Assembly (NCBI GenBank): GCA_964542455.1
Contig: CAZIUC010000019.1
Span: 1 to 64,000, forward strand
Source of the DNA: PFJX01 sp964542455
GTDB lineage: Bacteria; Pseudomonadota; Gammaproteobacteria; Burkholderiales; Thiobacillaceae
Length of the DNA stretch: 64,000 bases
Reading direction: 5' to 3'
Of the stretch, positions 34,070-41,691 are shown piece after piece (the first letter of the stretch is position 1; every line of letters begins with the position of its first letter). The notes below the pieces were generated by a model, which saw nothing but the letters and a program-made list of their open reading frames with translations, ran no database searches and was not told the DNA's origin. The position numbers and the translations under genes are program-made.

Positions 34070-34687
34070 ATGAACCATCCCGCGAACAAGCCAGCCACAG
34101 ACCAGCCCAACATCTTGCGCAGAAGACTGGCCCAGGGCGGACTGGCGCTCCCAGTGGTATTGGCCACCCTGGCCAGCAAGCCGGTATTGGGCGCGGCACC
34201 CTACAACTGCACAATCTCGGGCGCGCTATCCGGCAACACCTCGACACACGGCCAGGACGCGCCCTGCTCCGCCCTGGGCCTGTCGCCGGGCTACTGGAAG
34301 AATCACGAAAATGATTGGCGAGTGGTAAGCCCGGACGCCGCCTTCAAGAGCGTGTTCGCGGATGCCTATTGGTGGATTTCGCAAAATGCCAACGAGGTGG
34401 AACTTTGCCCTGCCCAATATCAGAACTGCACGCCCGATCCCACGCTCATGCAGGTACTGAACAGTACGGCGGGAATGAGGCCCAACTTGAACTACCCGGC
34501 ACTCGCTCGCGCGGCGGTGGCTTCTTTGCAGAATGCCTACAAATTCGCGCCTGACTATCCGTTGACGCCCAATCAGGTCGTCGCCATGTTCAACGCCGTG
34601 TATCTGGGGGGAAGCTATCAGATCAATCCCACCACTTCATGGAGCGCCGATCAGGTTAAGACTTACTTTGAAAGCCTTTACAACTAG
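34070..34687 (+). CDS. exported SPGYWKNH-motif protein, paralogue B
   Basis: The 205-residue protein shares the leader of paralogue A (RRRLAQGGLALPVVLATLAS then KPVLGAA, residues 17-43) and then NCTISGALSGNTSTHGQDAPC. Next comes LGLSPGYWKNHENDW (70-83), an aromatic motif found in otherwise uncharacterised bacterial exported proteins. Five cysteines lie after the leader, so disulfides are likely. The C-terminal part (TPNQVVAMFNAVYLGGSYQINPTTSW) is helical. The ATG at 34070 has GAGGT upstream; 34037 is an alternative. Function is unknown; a surface or periplasmic role is inferred from the leader. Confidence 0.75.
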   Translation: MNHPANKPATDQPNILRRRLAQGGLALPVVLATLASKPVLGAAPYNCTISGALSGNTSTHGQDAPCSALGLSPGYWKNHENDWRVVSPDAAFKSVFADAYWWISQNANEVELCPAQYQNCTPDPTLMQVLNSTAGMRPNLNYPALARAAVASLQNAYKFAPDYPLTPNQVVAMFNAVYLGGSYQINPTTSWSADQVKTYFESLYN

Positions 34688-34716
34688 CCTGTCAGTGACC
34701 TGAGGCAAGACAAGAG

Positions 34717-34745
34717 CGGGCGCCTTTGCGGCGCCCGTTTCATTT
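34717..34745 (+). terminator. terminator of paralogue B
   Basis: CGGGCGCC (34717-34724) and GGCGCCCG (34730-34737) pair perfectly around TTTGC, followed by TTTCATTTT. It also separates this gene from the converging fbp. Confidence 0.88.
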
Positions 34746-34753
34746 TCAGGTCG

Positions 34754-35758
34754 TTATGCTTGGTGATACCCCACCACCACTTCCACCTCGTTCTTCGAGC
34801 CGAGAATGACCGGCACGCGCTGGTGCAGGTTTTCCGGTTGCATGTCGAGGATGCGTTCGCGGCCGGTCGATGAGACACCACCGGCCTGTTCGACGATGAA
34901 GCTCATCGGGTTGGCTTCATAGAGCAGACGCAACTTGCCGGGCTTGGCTGGATCCTTGGTGTCGCGCGGGTACATGAAGACGCCGCCGCGGGTGAGGATA
35001 CGGTGCACTTCCGCGACCATGGAGGCGACCCAGCGCATGTTGAAGTCCTTGCCGCGCGGGCCGGTCTCGCCTTCCAGGCATTCCGACACATAGCGCTGTA
35101 CCGGCGCTTCCCAGAAACGCTGATTGGAGGCGTTGATGGCGAATTCCCTGGTGTCGGCGGGGATCTTCATGCCCGGATGGGTCAGGACGAACTCGCCGAT
35201 GTCGCGGTCCAGGGTGAAGCCGTTGACGCCGTGGCCGGTGGTCAGCACCAGCATGGTGGAAGAGCCATACAGGGCGTAGCCGGCGCATACCTGCTTGACG
35301 CCGGGTTGCAGGAAATCGGCTGCGACAGCGGCGCGATTGGGTACCGGGGCGCGCAGGATGGAGAAGATGGTACCCACGGAGATGTTGATGTCGACGTTGC
35401 TGGAGCCGTCGAGCGGGTCGAACACCATCAGGTATTTGCCAAGCGGGTACTGGGTGGGAATGGGGTAGACCTCGTCCATTTCCTCGGAGGCCATGCCGGC
35501 CAGGTGGCCAGCCCATTCGTTGCTGCGGATCATCATTTCGTTGGTGATCACATCCAGTTTCTTCTGGGTTTCACCCTGCACGTTCTCGGTTTCCAGCGCG
35601 CCCATCACGCCGATCAGGGCGCCCTTGTTCACCGCATTGGAAATGGTCTTGATGGCGGTGACGATGTCGTTCAGCAGGGCGGTGAAGTCGCCGGTGGCGC
35701 CGGCGATATGGCGTTGTTCCTCGATGATGAACTGGGTGAGCGTGGTTCCGGTGTGCAT
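34754..35758 (-). CDS. fbp: fructose-1,6-bisphosphatase class I
   Basis: Fbp hydrolyses fructose-1,6-bisphosphate in gluconeogenesis or the Calvin cycle. The 334-residue protein contains GALIGVMGALETENVQGE, the metal-binding FDPLDGSSNVD motif, and the family C-terminal motif LRLLYEANPMSFIVEQAGG followed by HQRVPVILGSKNEVE. It is alone between paralogue B and the TonB-like gene. A degenerate copy of its last 13 codons lies 1.1 kb away at 33619-33658. Confidence 0.97.
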   Translation of the reverse strand: MHTGTTLTQFIIEEQRHIAGATGDFTALLNDIVTAIKTISNAVNKGALIGVMGALETENVQGETQKKLDVITNEMMIRSNEWAGHLAGMASEEMDEVYPIPTQYPLGKYLMVFDPLDGSSNVDINISVGTIFSILRAPVPNRAAVAADFLQPGVKQVCAGYALYGSSTMLVLTTGHGVNGFTLDRDIGEFVLTHPGMKIPADTREFAINASNQRFWEAPVQRYVSECLEGETGPRGKDFNMRWVASMVAEVHRILTRGGVFMYPRDTKDPAKPGKLRLLYEANPMSFIVEQAGGVSSTGRERILDMQPENLHQRVPVILGSKNEVEVVVGYHQA

Positions 35759-35881
35759 GGGCTGGGTCTCTTGTGCGTATTGGAAGGCGCGGATTTTATT
35801 TGATAAGTCTGATTTATGGCCAAGGAATCCCGGTTTATCGACTGATATTCACAGTGCGGCGTTGCAGCGGTGGCGCGCCGC

Positions 35882-36814
35882 TTACTGGCTGGTGAGCTGG
35901 TCCGAGCGGGTAAAGGTCCAGGTGCGGCTGATGCCGAGAATGTCCACCTTCTTGCGCATAGCCTCAGGGAAGGGGGCGAAGGGGGCGGCCATTTCGACGA
36001 TATGGACCGCCGCCGCGTCGAGGATCTTGTGGCCGGAGGAACGATCCACCTGAATCGATTCCAGGGTGCCGTCGGTGTTGATGCTGACGGTCAGGATGGG
36101 GGAGCCGTACAGACGATTGCGCCGCGCGGCTTCGGGGTAATTCATGTTGCCCACCCGCTCCACCTTGATGCGCCAGTCCTCGACGTATTGCGCGAAGGTG
36201 TATTCCTGCGCGCGGGCACCGACAAACATGCGCCGCGGGCGCTTCTGGTATTCGTCCATCTGGGTATCGATGCGTGCTTGCAGGCGGGCCATTTCCAGGC
36301 TGCGCGCGGCCAGGTCGAGTGGTGCCGGGTTGGGTGCGACCGGGCGTTGTTCCGTGGGCGGCGCCGGCGTTTGTTCAGGCGCCTTGTAGTCGGATTTGAT
36401 CTGAGTCATCAAGGCCTGCGTCTGGGCCTCCAGGGCGCGCACCCGAGCGTTGAATTCGGCTTCGGCGCTCATGGTCTGTTCCCGGTCGGAAGCGGGCAAG
36501 GGCGTCTTCGCCTGGCGATCCTCGTCGACATTGCCGCCGCCGTCCAGGTTGGACTGCGCCAGTACGTCCGCCTTGATCGGCTTGTTTTTTGTTTTGGCGT
36601 TGACCAGCACCACGTCCAGGGGCGGGTTCGGATTTTCAAACAGCTTGGGGTTGGCCGCCTTGAACTGCATGCCGAAGATGAACAAGACATGGACGATGGC
36701 CGAGATCAGGATCGCCTTGGTGAAGCGGTCATCCCAGTCCGCCGAGGTCAGCGGCGCATATGGGAGCGGCTCAAGGAAATCGCTCAGGTGTCCAGGTGCG
36801 CGAGGTAGCGACAT
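35882..36814 (-). CDS. TonB-like energy transducer
   Basis: The 310-residue protein has one N-terminal membrane helix (FTKAILISAIVHVLFIFGMQF), a Pro-rich periplasmic spacer with a coiled part (AEFNARVRALEAQTQALMTQI), and a C-terminal TonB domain (about 210-305) with MNYPEAARRNRLYGSPILTVSINTDG. TonB proteins couple the proton gradient to outer-membrane transporters. No exbB/exbD or receptor gene is adjacent. The ATG at 36814 lies inside the end of the upstream exonuclease gene (31-base overlap), so expression is likely coupled. Confidence 0.85.
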   Translation of the reverse strand: MSLPRAPGHLSDFLEPLPYAPLTSADWDDRFTKAILISAIVHVLFIFGMQFKAANPKLFENPNPPLDVVLVNAKTKNKPIKADVLAQSNLDGGGNVDEDRQAKTPLPASDREQTMSAEAEFNARVRALEAQTQALMTQIKSDYKAPEQTPAPPTEQRPVAPNPAPLDLAARSLEMARLQARIDTQMDEYQKRPRRMFVGARAQEYTFAQYVEDWRIKVERVGNMNYPEAARRNRLYGSPILTVSINTDGTLESIQVDRSSGHKILDAAAVHIVEMAAPFAPFPEAMRKKVDILGISRTWTFTRSDQLTSQ

Positions 36815-38622
36815 GTAAGGTCGATGTCGAGCAGATCGATGTCGGACAACTCCACGCGGATGCGGTCGCCGGGATTCAGCGTCGGCGCGCCGGTGATGCG
36901 GGCGACGAAGGGAAGGCCGTCGAGGCGCACCAGGTTCTCGCGCCAGGCGGTGGCGGCGAGTTCCGTAACCGCTTCCTGCTGAATCCAGCGCAGGCACCAG
37001 TAGCGTTCCATGCGGCGCTGGTAATCGTTGTAAACGTCATAGGCCAGTTCGAAGTCGCGCACGGCGGCGAACAGCAGCGGGTCGGAAGCGGTGTGCGGTG
37101 GGATTTCGCCGGCGGCGGCGGCGAGTATCTGGCGCTGGTTGACCAGGTCGACATAACGTCGCAAGGGCGAGGTGCTCCAGGTGTAGCAGGACACCCCAAG
37201 GCCTTCATGCGGCGCCGGACTCAGGGTCATGCGAACCTTGCCACCGGTCTGCGCGCGGTAGATGCCAGCCACGTTTTTCTCGGCAAGGAATTCGCCCCAG
37301 CGATTGTTGGCCAGGATCATCAGTTCCGAGACCAGCTTGTCGATGGGATTGCCTCGCGCTCGCGGGTTGATTTCCACGTGTTCATCCCGCACTCGAAACA
37401 CGAAATCATGGCGCTGTATCTGCTCAGCCTTGCCACGCCCGATTTCCAGGCTACGGGCAAAGGCGTACAGCCATTCCAGTTCGCGGCGGAACGGGTAATC
37501 CGGGCCGGGCTGGCCGATCGTGTGCTCGTTGAACAGCGGCTCCAGGGTCTCGTGGCGCAGGTTGGCGGCGATACTGATGCGATCCGCCACCGTGGCGACG
37601 GTTTCGATGTTGTAGTCGGGACCGACCTCCAGATACATGGAGAGTGCCGGGCATTCGCTGTTTTCCGCCAAGGTGTACTGGGCGATCAGATCCTCCGGCA
37701 GCATGGTGAATTTTTCCGCCGGGGCGTAGACCGTGGACAGTCGGCTCGCCGCCAGCCGGTCCAGGTCGGAGCCGGGCAGGATGCCGAGCGCGGGCGCGGC
37801 GATGTGGATGCCGACTCGCGCGCCGCCATCGGGCCGGAAGATCACCGAGAAGGCATCGTCGATCTCGGTGGTGGCGGCGTCGTCGATGCTGAACGCGGGC
37901 GTGTCACCCGCCGGCAGGATCGGCGGCGGCAGGGGCGCGGCCAGTTCGGGAAAGCCGAAACCCTTGGGGAAATGTTCGAGACGAAACGCCTGGCGGTGGA
38001 ATTCGTGGCTGGAGGGAATCGCCCCACATTTGTCCAGCAGGCGCACCGGCGAGAGGCTGGTCGCGGCGCAGGCCTCGTTCAGCGCCTTGTACTCCAGGCC
38101 GTTCTTGTCCGGCTTATGCGCCAGTTCGAAGACATGGCCGTGGAAGGGTTCCGGCAGTTTGCCGGCGACCAGCATGGCCACCCACTCGGCGCGCAACGCC
38201 GCCTCGCGCGCGCGTCGCTCCAGGCCGGCTTTGGCCGCGGCCAGGATGTCGGCGGCGGCGGCCTTGTAGCGGCCCTTGCCTTTTTTCTGGAAGTAGATGG
38301 GCGCGTTATGCAAGGCCAGGACGATGGCGCTGGCTTCGGTCGGCGTGGCGGCATGCCCGAAATAGTCGGCCGCCAGCGTCTCGAAGCCGAACTCCTCCGT
38401 GCCCGCCACTTCCCAGAGGAAGTCCAGGTCCAGTTCCTCCTTGAGCGCGCGGGCGTTTTCCATGACCTCCGCCGGCGGCGGCGAGCCAAAGCGCAGCAGA
38501 ACGTGGTTGGCTTTCAGCTTGCCGCGTTTGCCATGCTGGGATTCGATCTGCAACGAACTGTCGTTGTCGGCCAGGAGGGTTCCGGCCTTGATGTCGCCGT
38601 CTTCTTCGTAAAGCAAAAACAT
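36784..38622 (-). CDS. RNase II-family exoribonuclease
   Basis: The 612-residue protein contains the RNB catalytic domain (about 230-530) with the Asp cluster in SIDDAATTEIDDAFSV, the HIAAPA strand, and the TSPLRRYVDLVNQRQI motif, followed by an S1-like end (ITGAPTLNPGDRIRVELSDID). The N-terminus differs from E. coli RNase II and R and lacks clear cold-shock domains. Related VacB-type proteins in betaproteobacteria share this size. It processes RNA 3' ends; targets are unknown. It begins three bases after the YqiA-type gene ends. Confidence 0.88.
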   Translation of the reverse strand: MFLLYEEDGDIKAGTLLADNDSSLQIESQHGKRGKLKANHVLLRFGSPPPAEVMENARALKEELDLDFLWEVAGTEEFGFETLAADYFGHAATPTEASAIVLALHNAPIYFQKKGKGRYKAAAADILAAAKAGLERRAREAALRAEWVAMLVAGKLPEPFHGHVFELAHKPDKNGLEYKALNEACAATSLSPVRLLDKCGAIPSSHEFHRQAFRLEHFPKGFGFPELAAPLPPPILPAGDTPAFSIDDAATTEIDDAFSVIFRPDGGARVGIHIAAPALGILPGSDLDRLAASRLSTVYAPAEKFTMLPEDLIAQYTLAENSECPALSMYLEVGPDYNIETVATVADRISIAANLRHETLEPLFNEHTIGQPGPDYPFRRELEWLYAFARSLEIGRGKAEQIQRHDFVFRVRDEHVEINPRARGNPIDKLVSELMILANNRWGEFLAEKNVAGIYRAQTGGKVRMTLSPAPHEGLGVSCYTWSTSPLRRYVDLVNQRQILAAAAGEIPPHTASDPLLFAAVRDFELAYDVYNDYQRRMERYWCLRWIQQEAVTELAATAWRENLVRLDGLPFVARITGAPTLNPGDRIRVELSDIDLLDIDLTCRYLAHLDT

Positions 38623-38625
38623 TAT

Positions 38626-39180
38626 TTAGAACGCCAGGATGTCGGGGAGATATTCGGTGAAACGGGTGAAGCCGTGGTCGCCGCCTTCCAGGACCACCTG
38701 GCGGGCACCGGCGAAGATCGCCACCGCTTCGCGGTAATCGAGCACTTCGTCGCCGGTCTCCAGGAGCAGCAGGTAATGCTCCATATGTTCGGGTTGCCGC
38801 GCCAGTGCCCGCAATTCGGCCAGGTGTTCACCCGAGAAGAGGTATTCGGCGCCGCTGTGCCAGTTTTTCTGCGCGGTATCGACGTGATCATGCAACTTCT
38901 CGTGGCAGGCCACACAGGGATTGACCAGCACGGCTTTCAGACCATGCTTTTCCGCGAGGTAGGTGGCATAGAACCCGCCCAGGGAACTGCCGATCAACTT
39001 GGCCGGGCCGACGCTTTGCGCGATCAGGCCTTCGAGCAGGGCAATGGCGGCGGCGGGACGATCCGGCAGGTCGGGGCAGACACAGGCCTCGCCGAGGCCA
39101 TGTTCCGCCATCCAGGAAATGAGGTCGCGCGCCTTGCCGGACTGGGATGAGCTATTGAAACCATGGATGTAGATCAGCAT
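38626..39180 (-). CDS. YqiA/YcfP-type alpha/beta hydrolase
   Basis: The 184-residue protein is a small esterase with the oxyanion start LIYIHGFNSSSQS, the nucleophile serine in GSSLGGFYA and the catalytic histidine in GGDHGFTRF; the aspartate is probably in ETGDEVLDY. E. coli YqiA hydrolyses short acyl esters. It is the first gene of a three-gene unit with the exonuclease and the TonB-like gene. Confidence 0.85.
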   Translation of the reverse strand: MLIYIHGFNSSSQSGKARDLISWMAEHGLGEACVCPDLPDRPAAAIALLEGLIAQSVGPAKLIGSSLGGFYATYLAEKHGLKAVLVNPCVACHEKLHDHVDTAQKNWHSGAEYLFSGEHLAELRALARQPEHMEHYLLLLETGDEVLDYREAVAIFAGARQVVLEGGDHGFTRFTEYLPDILAF

Positions 39181-39232
39181 CCGCGCATTTTAGCGGGAAG
39201 CACGCTTCGGCTCGCGAACAATCCGGGGATTC

Positions 39233-39302
39233 GTGGGATGCGATGAGCGCGGCGAACCGCATCATGCGCGCGCAATGCGGTTCGTGCCTCACCGCATCCT
39301 AC
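39233..39302. repeat. palindromic repeat (GTAGGATGCGGTGAG type)
   Basis: The right half, read on the minus strand, is GTAGGATGCGGTGAGGCACG, ending in AACCGCAT. The left half reads GTGGGATGCGATGAGCGCGG, also ending in AACCGCAT, so the arms pair with a few mismatches. Elements with this core are widespread in beta- and gammaproteobacteria. The minus-strand TAG at its end is the stop codon of the lipoprotein gene at 39299. Confidence 0.88.
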
Positions 39303-39898
39303 GGCCTTGGGATTTGTCCCAGCCAAGCTGTGAGCTGATCCAGCGCTTGCGTGAGGGCGGCGTTGGCTCCTTGCGCGGCGCCACGCGCGTCGTGGCTAGG
39401 CGCCGCGGCCTCGGTTTCAATGCGGGTACGGGCGACCAGGTGGGCGTCGCTACGGCGTACCAGTTCGACTTCCAGCACCAGTCTCACCTCACCCGGCGCC
39501 CGCGCGGCTTCGTGATAGAAGTCGAGCAAACGGGTATTGAGCTGATAGCCGCCTTCGACGCCGGAGCCCAGCGGCGCGACCGCCGGAAAAATGGCGGCTT
39601 GTTCCAGGCGCTGACGGATCAGTTGCGCGATGCGCGACGCCGGCAATTCCGTCTGGCGCGCATATTGGTAATACCCGCGCGTGCCCGGCGCGCGGCTATA
39701 GGCCATGGCGCTGCTCTGATAGAAGGTCGGCGCGTCGGTTTCCCGTATCAGCAGCGTGCCCGGCCAAGTGGGTTTTGCGCCGGCGCTGGCCGTGCCCTGA
39801 TCTTCCAGCACGTACCAGGTGGCGGCCTGGCGGGGCCCGGAAATTCCGCAAGCGCCGAGAAACAACAGACTGAAGATGATGAGACGGGTATTCATCAA
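39299..39898 (-). CDS. MCE-system auxiliary lipoprotein (PqiC-like)
   Basis: The 199-residue protein has a lipoprotein signal sequence with the lipobox LGAC (lipidated Cys17) and belongs to the ABC transport auxiliary lipoprotein family (PqiC/YmbA type): TWYVLEDQG, LLIRETDAPTFYQSSAMAYS and a C-terminal ALDQLTAWLGQIP. It would sit on the inner face of the outer membrane and dock the MCE protein encoded just upstream, whose stop overlaps this start by ATGA. Its stop codon lies in a palindromic repeat. Confidence 0.85.
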   Translation of the reverse strand: MMNTRLIIFSLLFLGACGISGPRQAATWYVLEDQGTASAGAKPTWPGTLLIRETDAPTFYQSSAMAYSRAPGTRGYYQYARQTELPASRIAQLIRQRLEQAAIFPAVAPLGSGVEGGYQLNTRLLDFYHEAARAPGEVRLVLEVELVRRSDAHLVARTRIETEAAAPSHDARGAAQGANAALTQALDQLTAWLGQIPRP

Positions 39899-40860
39899 CG
39901 TTCCTCCCCCGGGCCCAGGTTCCCTTGTGGCGGGCCAAACAGAATGCGTTCCGGTTCACCCAGGGCGCGCGCGGATTGCTGCATGGCGCGGCCGCTGTCG
40001 CGCAACACCTTGCTGGTGGCCTGTAGATCCTGGCTGGCGAGATCGGCGGTGAGGCGCAGGCTCAGGCTGAGGGCGCCGATTTCCGTCCGGGTCTGTTCCA
40101 GGGTGGCGCCGGCGCTGTCCAGGGTGGCGCGTACCGTGTTCAAGGTGTCACGCGACTGCGCCGCGAGATTGTCGATATGGTGGCCGGTGGCGGCCAGGGT
40201 CGTCTCTACCGCCACACCGACCCGCTCCAGTCGCTCGGCGGCGCGCCGCGATTGCTCCAGTGTTTCGCGCAGAGCCGGGGCGACCGCCGCCAATTGCCCG
40301 GTGAGCGCGCGAGTATTGGCCAGGGTGCCGGCGATGGCGCGCTGGTTGTCCTCCGACAGCATCTGGTTGATGCGTTGCAGCGCCTCGCTGCCGTTGTTGC
40401 CCAGATCCTCCAGCACACTGGTCATGCGGGTCATTTCCGGCACGCCTTCCGCGATGACCGGATAGATCTCGCCGGGCGGGAGGCGGGTGAGGGAGGTACC
40501 GCTGGCCGTGGTGTTGATCAGGTCGACGCCGGCGATTCCAGTGACCAGTTTGCGGTTGACGGTTGCCTGGGCGCCTTCCAGCACCGGGATACGCGCGTCC
40601 ACTTCCAGCAATACGCGCACACCGCGCGCGGTGTCGGGCAGGATGCGGTAGTCCGCCACGCGACCCACCTTGATGCCGCGCATGCGCACCTCGCTGCCGA
40701 TCTGCAGGCCTTCCAGTGACTGCTTCTGGAAATACACCGTGTAGCGGGTGCTGGGCTGACTGTCCTTGGCGCCGGACAACCAGTAGAGGCCGCCGGCCAA
40801 GGCTACAAACAGGGCGATCAGGGTGCCGCCGATCCAGGCATAACGTGCTTCGGATTCCAT
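39895..40860 (-). CDS. MlaD-type MCE lipid-binding protein
   Basis: The 321-residue protein has one N-terminal membrane helix (ARYAWIGGTLIALFVALAGGLYWL), one MCE domain (residues about 38-120, YTVYFQKQSLEGLQIGSEVRMRGIKVGRV), and a long helical C-terminal region (130-300) rich in Leu heptads. MCE proteins form hexameric tunnels that carry phospholipids between membranes. The single MCE domain and long helices resemble the MlaD/LetB-related form paired with a PqiC lipoprotein. It is the third of four genes in the operon. Confidence 0.9.
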   Translation of the reverse strand: MESEARYAWIGGTLIALFVALAGGLYWLSGAKDSQPSTRYTVYFQKQSLEGLQIGSEVRMRGIKVGRVADYRILPDTARGVRVLLEVDARIPVLEGAQATVNRKLVTGIAGVDLINTTASGTSLTRLPPGEIYPVIAEGVPEMTRMTSVLEDLGNNGSEALQRINQMLSEDNQRAIAGTLANTRALTGQLAAVAPALRETLEQSRRAAERLERVGVAVETTLAATGHHIDNLAAQSRDTLNTVRATLDSAGATLEQTRTEIGALSLSLRLTADLASQDLQATSKVLRDSGRAMQQSARALGEPERILFGPPQGNLGPGEER

Positions 40861-40862
40861 GG

Positions 40863-41618
40863 TTACTCCACCGCCCGTGTGTCGAAATAAGATCGTATCC
40901 ACTCGTGCTGGATCTGCGCCACTTCCCGCACCGGTCCGTCGGCGATCACCTTGCCCTCGAACAGCACGATGACGCGATCCGCCAAGCCCCACAAGCTGTC
41001 CAAGTCATGCGTGGTGAGCAGCACGGTCAATCCCAGACTATCCACCAGTACGCGCAAGGTGCTGTCGAATTCTCTCGCGCTGATCGGGTCGAGGCCGGAA
41101 GTGGGTTCGTCGAGCAGCAGCAACTCCGGCTCCAGCGCCAGGGCGCGCGCCAGGGCGGCACGTTTGCGCATGCCACCGGACAATTCGCTGGGCATTTTGT
41201 TGGCGGCATCCGCCGGCAGGCCGGCGAGCGCGAGCTTGAGATTGACCACTTCGTCGCGCAGGCACTCGGGCAGCCAGGACATGTGTTCACGCAGTGGCGT
41301 AGCCACGTTTTCCGCCACGCGCATGGCCGAGAACAGGGCGCCGTCCTGGAACAGGAGGCCAAAGCGCCGGCGCAGGGTCTGCAATGCGCCGGCATTCAAC
41401 GTCGCCATATCCTGGCCGAACAGCTTCACCTGACCGCCGCTAGGGCTGAGCAGACCGACCAGTTGATTCAGCAGCACGGTCTTGCCGGTACCGCTGCCGC
41501 CGATCAGGGCGGCGATTTCTCCAGGCCGCAGCGCGAAGGAAACCCCATCGTGAACCCAATGTCCGGACAGTCGGGTGCGCAAGCCGATGACTTCGATGAC
41601 CGGCGACGTATCGTTCAT
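40863..41618 (-). CDS. MlaF-type ABC transporter ATPase
   Basis: The 251-residue ATPase has Walker A GGSGTGKT, Q-loop LLFQDGALF, signature ELSGGMRKRAALARAL, Walker B LLLLDEPTSGLD and an intact switch histidine in TTHDLDS. It powers the permease encoded upstream for lipid transport. The start at 41618 (MNDTSPVIEV) is chosen because the longer frame would read back through the repeat element at 41621-41682. The MCE gene follows after two bases. Confidence 0.92.
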   Translation of the reverse strand: MNDTSPVIEVIGLRTRLSGHWVHDGVSFALRPGEIAALIGGSGTGKTVLLNQLVGLLSPSGGQVKLFGQDMATLNAGALQTLRRRFGLLFQDGALFSAMRVAENVATPLREHMSWLPECLRDEVVNLKLALAGLPADAANKMPSELSGGMRKRAALARALALEPELLLLDEPTSGLDPISAREFDSTLRVLVDSLGLTVLLTTHDLDSLWGLADRVIVLFEGKVIADGPVREVAQIQHEWIRSYFDTRAVE

Positions 41619-41620
41619 CT

Positions 41621-41682
41621 GTGCCCCCTTGCGCTGCGCGCTGTCCCCCCGAGGGGGAGTTCGCATTCCTTCGGACGGCCGT
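41621..41682 (-). repeat. inter-gene repeat (CGGCCGTCCGAAGG...GGGGGC type), copy 1
   Basis: On the minus strand this reads CGGCCGTCCGAAGG, then CTCCCCCTCGGGGGGACAGC, then an A/G-rich part and GGGGGCAC. The same layout occurs on the plus strand at 57684-57748. It sits in the 73-base gap between the permease and ATPase genes, so it is transcribed inside the operon. Repeats with a CCCCCTCGGGGGGCAGCG core are typical of betaproteobacterial intergenic regions. Confidence 0.75.
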
Positions 41683-41691
41683 GCGGAATGC

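Noticed and set aside
33618..34247. A 209-codon minus-strand frame across the fbp remnant and paralogue B
   Set aside because: It overlaps a clear coding gene, has no start signal and no family features; only its last 13 or so codons correspond to the fbp remnant in a different frame.
36760..39150. A 796-codon plus-strand open frame
   Set aside because: Antisense to the RNase II-family and YqiA-type genes, with no recognisable domain.
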